A stretch of 64,000 nt of DNA from Iris pallida (taxonomy: Eukaryota; Streptophyta; Magnoliopsida; Asparagales; Iridaceae): assembly GCA_029216955.1 (NCBI GenBank), contig JANAVB010012123.1:1-64000 (forward strand). Direction: 5' to 3'. How positions within the stretch are numbered: position 1 is the first letter of the stretch; every line of letters starts with the position of its first letter. Shown here piece by piece: positions 28,641 through 39,000 of this stretch. The notes under the pieces are model-generated. The model was given only the letters and a program-made list of their open reading frames with translations. It had not been told where the DNA came from and did not search any database. The position numbers were made by a program, and so were the translations under genes.

Positions 28641-30321
28641 CTATGAAGAGCCTAGGGATACAGTATCTTCAAAGAGGAAGGAAAATGTCACAGAGGTTGC
28701 TGCACAGAAAAGCTCGCATATTTATATTCGTAAAAGGTGATATGGATACGGTTGGGGAGATTTAAGAACTGAAATAACAAAAAATATTTGGGAACAAATA
28801 GAAGACACATGAAAGAAAAGATGAGGATATTCTGTCATAATCAATTTCTGAAGAGAAAATCTTTAAGAAGCTAGCAAATTGTGGATATTCTGCCACTGGA
28901 TACTGAAAATTTGGAAGTTGTGCTCGTGTCACAAACATCGATTATTCATCAAGTCGAGGTCGACAATGACACAACCACATTGTTAGTTCGACATGATGAT
29001 CAACTGCCCAAAGAATCAAAATTCGATATCAAGGTAGTCAGTCCTGAAACGTCACAAATTGTAGATCCTTCCAAGCTGATGAAAAGAGAGTTAATAAGAA
29101 TAAAAAACGTGTGAAGAAAATTGTTGAAAACAAACCAAGATTGGTAAGAGTCTTGCTGGTTCCAAAGAAGGAAGCCAATGCAAGGGTAGCCGATGTCGTA
29201 GCATAGGATATGGAAGTTCTCAGAGGTAAAAGGATCTCAAGTTTGTAGTCGTTAACGTGTGCAAAGAAGAAGAAGTAGCAGAATAAGAAGAATCAGTGAT
29301 GAAGAAAAATTCAAAGAGTTAAATTGAAAGAAGAAAATCAAGCATCAAGGACTAGAATGGAGTTTTGTTGAAAAGGAGTAAACAATTCTTTACCAAATTT
29401 AAAGAAAAGATTGAATACAAGAAGATAGAATGGAGTTCTTAAGGAACCAAGATAGAAAAGAGTTTCGAAGATCAAGAGAGTTGGTGTTGGTTATCTCAAA
29501 TTCGCTAGAGGAAGTTGGAAGTATAAATTCAAGTTTAAGAGGGGATGTTGCAAATTGAACATGGTTTTCTTCTTAAGAACTGCCAAAGCTAAAAGGTTGT
29601 ATCAGCGTGCATCCAAGGTATGTGTCTCGAAATATTTCTTTTTGCAGAAAAAACATGGACAAAGCAAAGGCGATCTGACAAATAAATTGCAAGAGGTCAA
29701 GATGGCGTGAAGACCAAGTTCAGTCGAAGCTGAGTTAAGGTTGCAAGAGTCGAGATCAATTTCATGAAGCAATATGTGTTCATGCTCGAGCGATTTGAAT
29801 TAAGGGAGAATGTTGGAAATACTAATTCAAATCTCGCTAGTTAGCATGTATAATTGAAGCCATCCTATTTATGCATGGCTCTAGGCTAAAGTTGGTGGTT
29901 GAATTGTATGCTAATGTCGGTAGGTCTACAGTAGTTAATGTACATGGAAAGTATGACTCATATGGTCGGTTAGTTGTAAGCTATAAGAGGACCAGGTCCT
30001 TGACATGTGTGAGAGGCAAAAATAAGAAGAGAAAAAGAGAGATAAAGGTGAGTTACCTCCTGTAGCATATAGCTAGGAAAGCTATAAGTATTTTATATTA
30101 AGTTTGATGTTTTATGAAGTTTTGCTTGTGTATTGGCTGGTTCTTTACAAAACAATAGTTGTTGGATTCAAAGTTGTATAGGAATTATTTTAAAAAACAT
30201 GGTATCAGAGGTAAGGACAAAGCAAAAAATCTTGGTGGTCGTCTTCAAAGCATAAAGACGTTTACATTGGTGTGCGATTCATCAAGTTTTTCTGTTTTTT
30301 GTTGGTGGCAGTGCATCAATT

Positions 30322-30383
<62 letters not shown>

Positions 30384-30498
30384 CAAAGCAAAACGTCTTG
30401 GTGGTCGTCTTTAAAGCATAAAGACGTTTACGTTGGCGTGCGATTCATTAAGTTTTTTGGTTTTTCGTTGGTGGCAGTGCATCAATTCAAGAAAGATG

Positions 30499-30538
<40 letters not shown>

Positions 30539-33500
30539 ATAAGGGTAAATTTTATTCCTCGCACACAGCGGTAAAGGTATTACAATACACTAAAATCACT
30601 TCTCATGCCCCAATAACGTATTATGGGGTCATTACTGATACATCGAATTCTATGTTATGTAGAATTCCAATAGGAGGGGTAGTCAGGCCTTCGAAAATAC
30701 GTCTGTTCCGTTCCTTCCAGATGTGCCAAACTGAAGCGGTGAGACAGACTCTGGCTCTTCTGGCCCACCCCGGATCCTTGCCTCTGTGATCTCAGATCCA
30801 GCTAAGAATGCTCCTGATGTCTCTATCCATACCAACTCCCCCTCTCAACTGCACGCACTGCTCAGCCCAAATGTGCCAGGACGTCGGGCATTCAAAGAAG
30901 AGATGCTCCATAGATTCGTCCACCCCATTACATAGCAACACTTGGCATCTGGTATCTGCATCCCAAATCTGAGCAGTCTGTCTCTCGTCATCAATCTGCC
31001 CTGCAGAAGTCTGTAGGCACACAATTGCATTTTTCGGAAAATTTTCTTACCCCAAATGAAGTCCACCTCCTCAGCCCGGTCGTGGTGAGTCCGTACCATG
31101 TCATAGCAGCTACGAAAGCAGAATAGTCCTGACCCTCCACCCGAACCTGGGCCGACCTAGCTCCAGGAGTCCTCATGCTGGCTATCGTCAATAGTAATCT
31201 GGCGTATCTCCTCGGCTAGCTGAGCTGTATAAGGATATCCTTCTGGCCTCCATATCCCATCTCTGATGATCCGGCTGCATGTAAGCCTCCTGCCCGCCTC
31301 TCGATCCAGCTGTCCTCCCAATATCTCCAGCAAGGATCTGGAACCCAACCAAGGATCAAGCCAAAGATCAGTGGTCTTCCCATCATTCATGTTCCTGCAG
31401 ATAGCGGTCTGAAGAACCGGCATACACCTCAGAATGGCCTTAAAAGTGACCGAGAAATTATTGTCTATCCTGTAGGCCCAGAAGTTAGTCCGCCTTAGAT
31501 ATCTGTTCGCCATCCTCTCCGCCTAAAGCGACCCCCCTTGATGAATCTCCAGGCCATCTTCATACCAGCTGCCTTCCTTACCGCATGTAGCGGCCGCAGC
31601 CCCACTCCACCTTCCTCCCGAGAACGACATAGCTGGTCCCAAGCGATCGCATGAATCCCTCCCCTCCAAATGAAGTCAGCACAGATGGACTCCACTTTCC
31701 GAATAGTGGCCGTCGGGATCTGGATAGACTGGAGCCAGAACATCGTGATGCCAGTAATAACCGATCTCACCAACTCAATCCGTCCGTCAAATGATATACC
31801 CGCAGCCTGCCAGCCTTCACTCTCCTCTGAGCAAAATCCACCAAGCTGTGACAATCCTGCACTCTGGCGTAGTTGACTGTCAGCGGGACTCCCAAGTATT
31901 TCACTGGGAGCTCACCTTTCTTCACTCCCAGAGCGAAAGCCCTCTCCTCTTTAAGCGTGCACCGGGAACTGAAGTAGACTATGCTCTTCTCCCTATTTAA
32001 CTGCAGTCCAGATAACCTCCCAAACTCTTCCATAATGTCTGAGAACGCTCTCATGCCCTGCATGGAAGGCTGGAGTAGCACCAATAAGTCGTCAGCATAA
32101 ATCAGATGTGATACCACCGGTCTCACCAACCTGAAAAGGGAGACGATCCTCTTGCTATGTACCGTCGTGTCAATCATGCATGTGAAATACTCCATCACCA
32201 AGGTAAACAAGTACGGTGAGAGGGGGTCACCCTGCCTCAACTCCCTGTTCCTCCTGAAGTAGCCATGAGGAGTGTCCTGGATGAGGATTGAGAAAGTAGG
32301 GGAGCAAATGCACTCCCTCACCCTCGCAACCCACCTCTCGTCGAACCCCATGGCGAGCATCAAGTGACATAGGAAGTCCCGGTTGACCGTATCATAGGCT
32401 TTCCGTAGGTCTAGCTTCACACAAGCCTTCATCCCCCAGGTTTGCTGAACTCTCGAACCATCTCATGTGCAAGTAGACTGTGCTCCGCTATCGATCGGCC
32501 CTTGATAAAAGCTGTCTGATTCTGGGACACCAATTCCTGCATAATCTCCTCCATGCGCCTGCACATAAGATGAGTAATGATCTTATACAGAAAGTTACAG
32601 CAAGCAATGGATCTAAAGTCTGCTAGAGAAGTCGCGCCCTCCTTCTTAGGAACCAGCGTCAAGAAAGTGTGGTTCATCTCCTTCAGAAGCCTGCCCTCCG
32701 CGAAGAACTCCTGAACCGCCTCCAGAACGGGGAACTTAAGCATACCCCAGTGTCGCTTAAAGAACCCTGAAGAAAAGCCATCAGGCCCAGGTGCTTTGTT
32801 TGGATTTGTCTTCATCACAATGTCCTCCACCTCCTCCAATCTCACAGGAGCAAATAGCAGGCTATTTCCATGGTGCGTCACCAGCCTCTTCGTAACAAGG
32901 GCTGAGAACGTACTAGTGTAATCCGTCTGCTGGTATAAGTCAGAATAGAATCTGACAGCCTCCTCCTGAATCTTCACCGGGTCCCCTACCAGACGTCCCT
33001 CGCCATTCAGAAGCCTGGAAATGCTGTTCCGATGCTGTCGGGTACGGATCACATCATAGAAGAATTTGGTGCAGCGGTCTCCATCTTTGGGCCAGGTACA
33101 TTTTGCCCTCTGTGCCGCACTAATCTCCTCCTGCAGTCTCATAATGCTAACCTCCTCAATCAGGGTCTTCTCCCTAGCCGCCAACTCCCCGCTCAGAATG
33201 TCAGCTTGTAGAGCCACCTGAATGTCCCGAAGTTCGGCTTCCTTTTCCGTCAGAGAAGACCGCGGACGCATCTTCACCCAACCCCTGAGCGCTCTCTTGA
33301 TCTGTTTGAGTTTATGTACCATGCGGAACTGAGCCATGTCTTCCCGAAAGTGCTGCATCTCCCCCGTAACCACCTCCTCATATCCAGCTGACAGGTACCA
33401 GCTATTGTTGTATCGAAACGGCCTCGACCGCATAGTAGATCTCTCACAGAGGCCAACCCGGATAGGAGAGTGGTCACTAGTCCCAGCCGCAAGTCCTTCC

Positions 33501-35968
33501 GCCACCGAGTTTGGGAAGCACCTGAACCATTCACTATTGTCTAAGGCCCGATCCAACTGGCATGCAATCCGATTGTGTGTAGCCTTGTTGTGCCAAGTCC
33601 AGATATGACCCGCTCTCTCCAGCCCCCTCATCCCAGACATAAGCAGACACCTCTGGAAGTCATATAAGATCGAATCCGGAACAGGACGACCTCCCACCTT
33701 CTCTTGGCGAAGCAGCATAGCATTGAAGTCCCCCATGATAAGCAGAGGAAGCTGCATGTGGTCCGCCATATGACCCAGGTGCACTATGTCCTCCCACAAG
33801 GACTCGCGGAGTCTCCGATCATTGTGCCCATATACGACACCCAGGATGAAGCAAAATCCACCTTTGTTCTCAAAAGACATGCCAATGAGTTGTTCCGACT
33901 TTTGAATCTGTACCCCCTCCCGGCTATCTCGGTTCCACCTAATTCAGATCCTTGCCATATCGCAAAGATCTAAGTTGTGAATGTGGTACCAGTTTGCCGG
34001 AGTCCGATGCGAAAGCATCGCGGTCCCTCTGATCTCCAGCAAAATAGCAATGTCACACGCCTCTCTCCTCAGAACTCCTCCAATCTCTCTCCAACGTCGA
34101 ATGGAACACCCCCCATAATATTTCAGGCTAGGACCGACATTAATTAATTAATGAGGGGTCCCTCTGACACTCGTCTGGATCGACACTCGAGGGAAGTGTC
34201 TCATCCTCCTGATCAATGTTTGCATCCACCATGGAGGAAGGAGCAAGGTGTGTCTGAATCCTGCTAATGGTAAGGGTCCAGTCAGGATTGGCCTCAGTCT
34301 GGTCGTCCAGATCTCTCGCCTGGGGGATATCCTCCCGCGTGGCCGGAGCATGTCTTTTTCTGCTGTTGTATACCATGATCGCCGGTGGGTCTTCCATCAT
34401 CTTCTGACTGCTGCCAGCCGCGCTCATACCCCTAGTCACCATGTTCCTCTGTGGCCTGAAAGTGACCATCGTGTCCTGTGTACTCTCTTGTCTCTGCGAG
34501 GATTCTGTCTCCAGTCTCCTGTCGACCTCTATCACCGTGCCCTCCTTCATATGTCTGCCTGTCGACGTCTCCCCAGGCAAGTGGCTGGGAGCCGCCTCCA
34601 TCCAGGATACCTCCGTCTGAGCCGTCGGTGGCCTAACGGCCTCCTTCCCCTTATACTTGCAAGCACTAGTAGCGTGTCCAAAGCACTCACAGTAGGAGCA
34701 CATGGGGGGAACCCAGTCATACTCCACCGACTGTGTCAGAATCTCCCCGGACGGTACCTGATATTCCAGCATACTCGGCAATTTCGAGTCCGCCTTGATC
34801 TCCACAAAGATCCTGGCATACATCAGTCTGGTACGGAAAGCAGTAGCCTCATCCGTCTTGATCGGTTTTTCCACTAGGCTGACGAGTCTCATGAGGAGCG
34901 GGATACTCCAATACTTCACTGGGAACTCTGGGAATCGGATCCATATGGGAATAGCATTCAGCACCTCCTTCTCACATCTCAGCTCCGGCGTCCACTCCTT
35001 CAATATGATGAGCCTCCCATCAAATGACCAGGGCCCTCCCTGCAAAATCCTGGTCACACCTCCGCTAGCCCAAATTTAACATAGTAAAACCCATTCTCCC
35101 GGGAGAAGAATTCCATGCTGCCTTTGGGTCTCCAGACTCTCTCCGCATATCCTCGAATTTGGCCATAAAATGGCTTTGTTCCCTAACACATACAGCACTA
35201 ATGTGTTCTTCCAGAAGTCTGTAACCTCCGCTATTTCTTCTGCTGGGAAGTACGCCCGGAGCCCTCCTCCGACCGTCATCTGTGTAACAAATTCCATCGA
35301 CAACGGGCTCTTCATCTCCATTGGCGTGCATACCTCCTTCCAGGACCGAGGCCTCTGCTCCGCTGTGTGAGTCCTGGGTGGAGGGCTCGCAGGTCCCGGG
35401 CCTTGTCTACCGGTATCAACAGCAATGTCCTTAGCCTTCTCTGCCGCCGTCGCCTTTGGCCGCCATCCCGACACTGTGCGCACCGTACCTTCCCCTCGGC
35501 GACGGGGATCCACTGTGCCTATCGATGGCCGATTCCCATAATACCCAGGTCCCGTTCAACCCAAGACTTGAGTCTGGGCCCCTCGTCGTCCTCCTGTCCG
35601 TCGTCTCACCACCGTCTGCCAGCCTGCATCTCCAGTCCTGGCTACCCCCGGCTCACCTCCCGAACCGAACTCGAATACTCCCGCACCTGACCCCCCCTCC
35701 TGGGGAGGTCCCACCCCCTCCCCCCCCCGCCTGGGAGGGACCCAACCCTTGCGCCCGGCCGTCCCCCTCCTGGGGGGGTCCCTCCCGAGCCCGAGCCCTC
35801 CTCCTGCACCCGAACACCCCCCCCCCCCACCTGGGGGGTCCCATCGCTGCCGCCGCCTGGAAGAGCCCCGCCCCCTGCGCCCGAACCCCCCCCCCCCGCG
35901 CCCGACCCCCCCCCCCCCCCCCCCCCCCCCGACTGGGTGGGTCCCAACGCCGCCGACGCCTGGAAGGG

Positions 35969-36009
<41 letters not shown>

Positions 36010-39000
36010 CCCGATCCCCCTACGCCTTGGGGGGGGGTGTCCCATCACCGCCGCTGGTCAGGAGGCCCCCCCCCCCCCCCCCCCTTCCCCCCCTTCCCTC
36101 CGGTCCGCCTCACTCCCCCCGCGAGTGGATCTGGGGGGTGAGGGGGAGGTGTGGTAGCCGCCAGAAGCGAAACCCTAGCAGAGCTCTTCATTGTGTTATA
36201 TATATATATATATGGTTTCAGTTGCCTTGATTCACCAGAGAAAATTACGAAGGTTGTGGACAGATGAGGAGTAGCTGACCTTACAAGTTTTGTGAAAGAT
36301 TGTAGAAAAAGGCTATGAAGAGCCTAGGGATAAAGTATCTTCAGAGAGGAAGGAAAGTGGCACAGAGGCTGCTGCATAGAAAAGATGGTGTATTCATCCT
36401 CAAAAGAGTTGATATGGATACGGTTGGGGAGATTTTAAGAACTGAAATAACGCAAAATATTTGGGGACAAATAGGGAAGATGCATGAAAGAAAAGATGAG
36501 GATATTTAGCCGCAATCAATTTTTGAAGAGAGAAAATCTTTAAGAAGCAACCAAATTGTGGATACTGTGCCACTGGATACTGAAAAATCGTATTCATCAA
36601 GTAGAAGTCGAGGTCGACATAGAAACAACCACGTTATTAGTTAGACATGGTGGTCAACTTCCCAAAGATTCAAAATTCGATATCAAGGTAGACAGTCTTA
36701 AAGCGTCACAAATTGTAGATCCTTCCAAGCTGATGAAAAGAGAGTGAGTAAGAAGAAAAAACATGTGAAGAATATTGTGGAAAACAAACCAAGATTGGTA
36801 AGAGGTCCTACATGTTCCAAAGAAGGAAGCCAATACAAGGGTAGGCGAGGCCGTAGCCAAGGATATGGAAGTTCTCAGCGTTCGAGTTTGTGAAGGATCT
36901 CAAGTTTGTGGTCGTGAACGTGTGCAAAGAAGAATAATCAATGATGAAGAAAAGATTCAAAGAGTTAAATTGAAGAAACAAGAAATGCAAGCATCAAGGA
37001 CTAGAATCAAAGGGCTCATGAAAAAAGTTACCATAAAGCAGAGTTTTGTGGAAAAGGAGTTAAACAATTCTTCACCAAATTTAAAGAAAAGATTAAATAG
37101 AAGAAAATAGAATGGAGTTCTTGATGAACCAAGATAGAAAAAGAGTTTTGAAGATCAAGAGAGTTGGCATTGGTTATCTCAAATTTGTGGATTGCAAATT
37201 GAACATGGTTTTGTTCTTAAGAACTGCTAAAGCTAAAAGGTTGTATCGGCCTGCAAACAAGGTATGTGTCTCAGAAGATTTCTTTTTGCAGAAAAAACAT
37301 GGACAAAGCAAAGGCGGTCAAACAAATAAATTGCAAGAGGTCAAGATGGCGTGAAGACCAAGTTCAGTCGAAGCTGAGTTAAGGTTGCAAGAGTCAAGAT
37401 CAATTTCATGAAGCAATATGTGTTCATGTTCGATCGGCGATTTGAATACGGGAGAATGTTGGAAATACTAATTCATATCTCATTAAATAATCTAGTTACC
37501 ATGCATAATTGAAGCAATCCTATTTATGCATGGCTCTAGGCTAAAGTTGGTGGTTGAATTGTATGCTAACGTCAGTAGGTCTACAATAGTTAATATACAT
37601 GGAAAGTATGAGTCATATGGTCAGTTAGTTGTAATCCATAAAAGGACCAGGTCCTTGGCATGTATGAGACACACAATTAAGAAGAGAAAAAAAGAGAGAA
37701 AGGAAAGTTAGCTTCTGTAGCATATAGCTAGGAAAGCTATAAGTATTTTATATTAAGTTTGATATGTTATGAAGTTTTGCTTGTGTATTGGCTGGTTCTT
37801 TACAAAGCAATAGTTTTTAGATCCAAAGTTGTATCAGAGTTATTGTATAGAAATTCAACAGGGTGCTGGACATGGAGAATGATTCACAGTTGTTCTATAA
37901 CCGTTGGATATCCTTGAATAGAGAGCTACCTTCTGTAGGATAGCTTTAAGACTGGCCATGCTTTTGATACAAAATGTTGGACAGTCAAGAAACTGTTCTA
38001 TAGTTCCTACCTTAGGTTGCGTAGGTTCGTCTGTTAGCGTAAGCCCATCAAAGCCTGTCTAATCCCTGCTTTGGTAGGTAACAAGTGAATGTAGTCTCCT
38101 TTTTATTATTGCAGCTCAGTTGATTTAAGATTATTATCATAAGAAAGCTAGTCTTAGGGTTTCTATCTCTTGTAATTTCTTAGATATATCGATCTTACTC
38201 CTTTTTCTTGAAGATTGTATGCTTTTCCCAACTATGTCTTAGCTGTTGTGTCCGTTTACATGATTATCTGTGAAGCATACTTATCTAATTTCTTAAGTCA
38301 TTTGGTTAGATTTTGCGAACTGTGCAAGCTGAGGGAATTAGAGGTCTTTCCAAGGCACAACGGAAACTGTATGCTCCTCCGGCTGGTGCTGGCTTCATTT
38401 CTGGATTTTCTTCTATCTCTGGCAGGTCATTGATAGACAAGATCTCTTCAAATCAATCTATTCCTTTTGGTCCTAGTTCATACTTATCCGCTCAGGCAAG
38501 AGTTGTTGATGATTATACAATGTCCCAGATTATCTCCCAAGCAATAATGGATGGAGGTTCTGCAGGCATGCTTGTTGTAATAACAGGTGCAAGCCATGTC
38601 ATTTATGGATCAAGAGGGACTGGCGTTCCCGCTAGAATTTCAAAGAAGTTACAGAAGAAAAACCAAACTGTAATATTGCTTGACCCAGAAAGGCAGGACA
38701 TACGCAGAGAAGGAGAAATTCCTGTTGCTGATTTCTTATGGTATTCTGCTGCTAAACCTTGTTCGAGAAATTGCTTTGATCGCGCTGAAATTGCTCGAGT
38801 AATGAATGCAGCTGGTCGGAGGCGAGATGCCTTACCACAGGTACTTGGTTGCGCTGATTGCTTTGTTTACATTATTTCATGCTTTTGCGACATAGAGTTG
38901 TCTTTCTGTTTCACCTGCTAATGTTGACATGTGTTGAGGTAAAAGAAAAGGGAGCCTACAGAGCATTTGACCACACAAATTATCGGAATAGGTGTATAAA

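Larger units (their letters stand above)
30535..36196 (-). mobile_element. Full-length LINE-D
   Basis: 5.66 kb with both ends against TA repeats. It has leader, ORF1, ORF2 and a 3' end (GGAATAAAATTTACCC) as in LINE-A. ORF2 is the best preserved of the long copies, with a 483-codon open stretch. LINE-B is its closest relative here. Confidence 0.92.
9980..37860 (+). mobile_element. Tandem three-LTR retroelement, split by later insertions
   Basis: Three related LTRs (9980-10357, 29811-30199, 37457-37860) alternate with two internal regions. GGGTG directly flanks the whole block (9975-9979 and 37861-37865), as for one insertion with a 5 bp target duplication. LTR1 and LTR2 are each followed by TGGTATCAGAG, the initiator tRNA-Met primer site. 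LTR2 and LTR3 are each preceded by a GGGAGAA purine tract. After removing inserted LINEs and SINEs each internal part is only 1.3-1.5 kb and shows no gag or pol, so the element is non-autonomous. The LTRs are clearly diverged, which marks it as older than the insertions inside it. Confidence 0.85.
463..38309 (+). other. 37.8 kb TE-filled intron of the RER gene
   Basis: The donor is GTAATA at 463 and the acceptor is TTAG at 38306-38309. The flanking exons are both in phase 0 and rebuild the DUF399 domain without a gap. Apparently original intron sequence remains at 463-2027, 8176-9360, 9774-9979 and 37866-38309, about 3.4 kb in all. The rest is LINEs, SINEs, LTR elements, MITEs and microsatellites described separately. 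All three full-length LINEs are antisense to the gene. Confidence 0.8.

Noticed and set aside
35456..36157. Long Pro-rich plus-strand open frame (233 codons)
   Set aside because: It is the antisense of the Gly/Pro-rich, G-tract-bearing ORF1 of LINE-D. The homopolymers keep all frames open.
36315..37110. Gag-like protein in the interior of the tandem LTR element
   Set aside because: Lys-rich short frames exist in both units but do not stay open in the same places, and no CCHC or capsid motif is visible.
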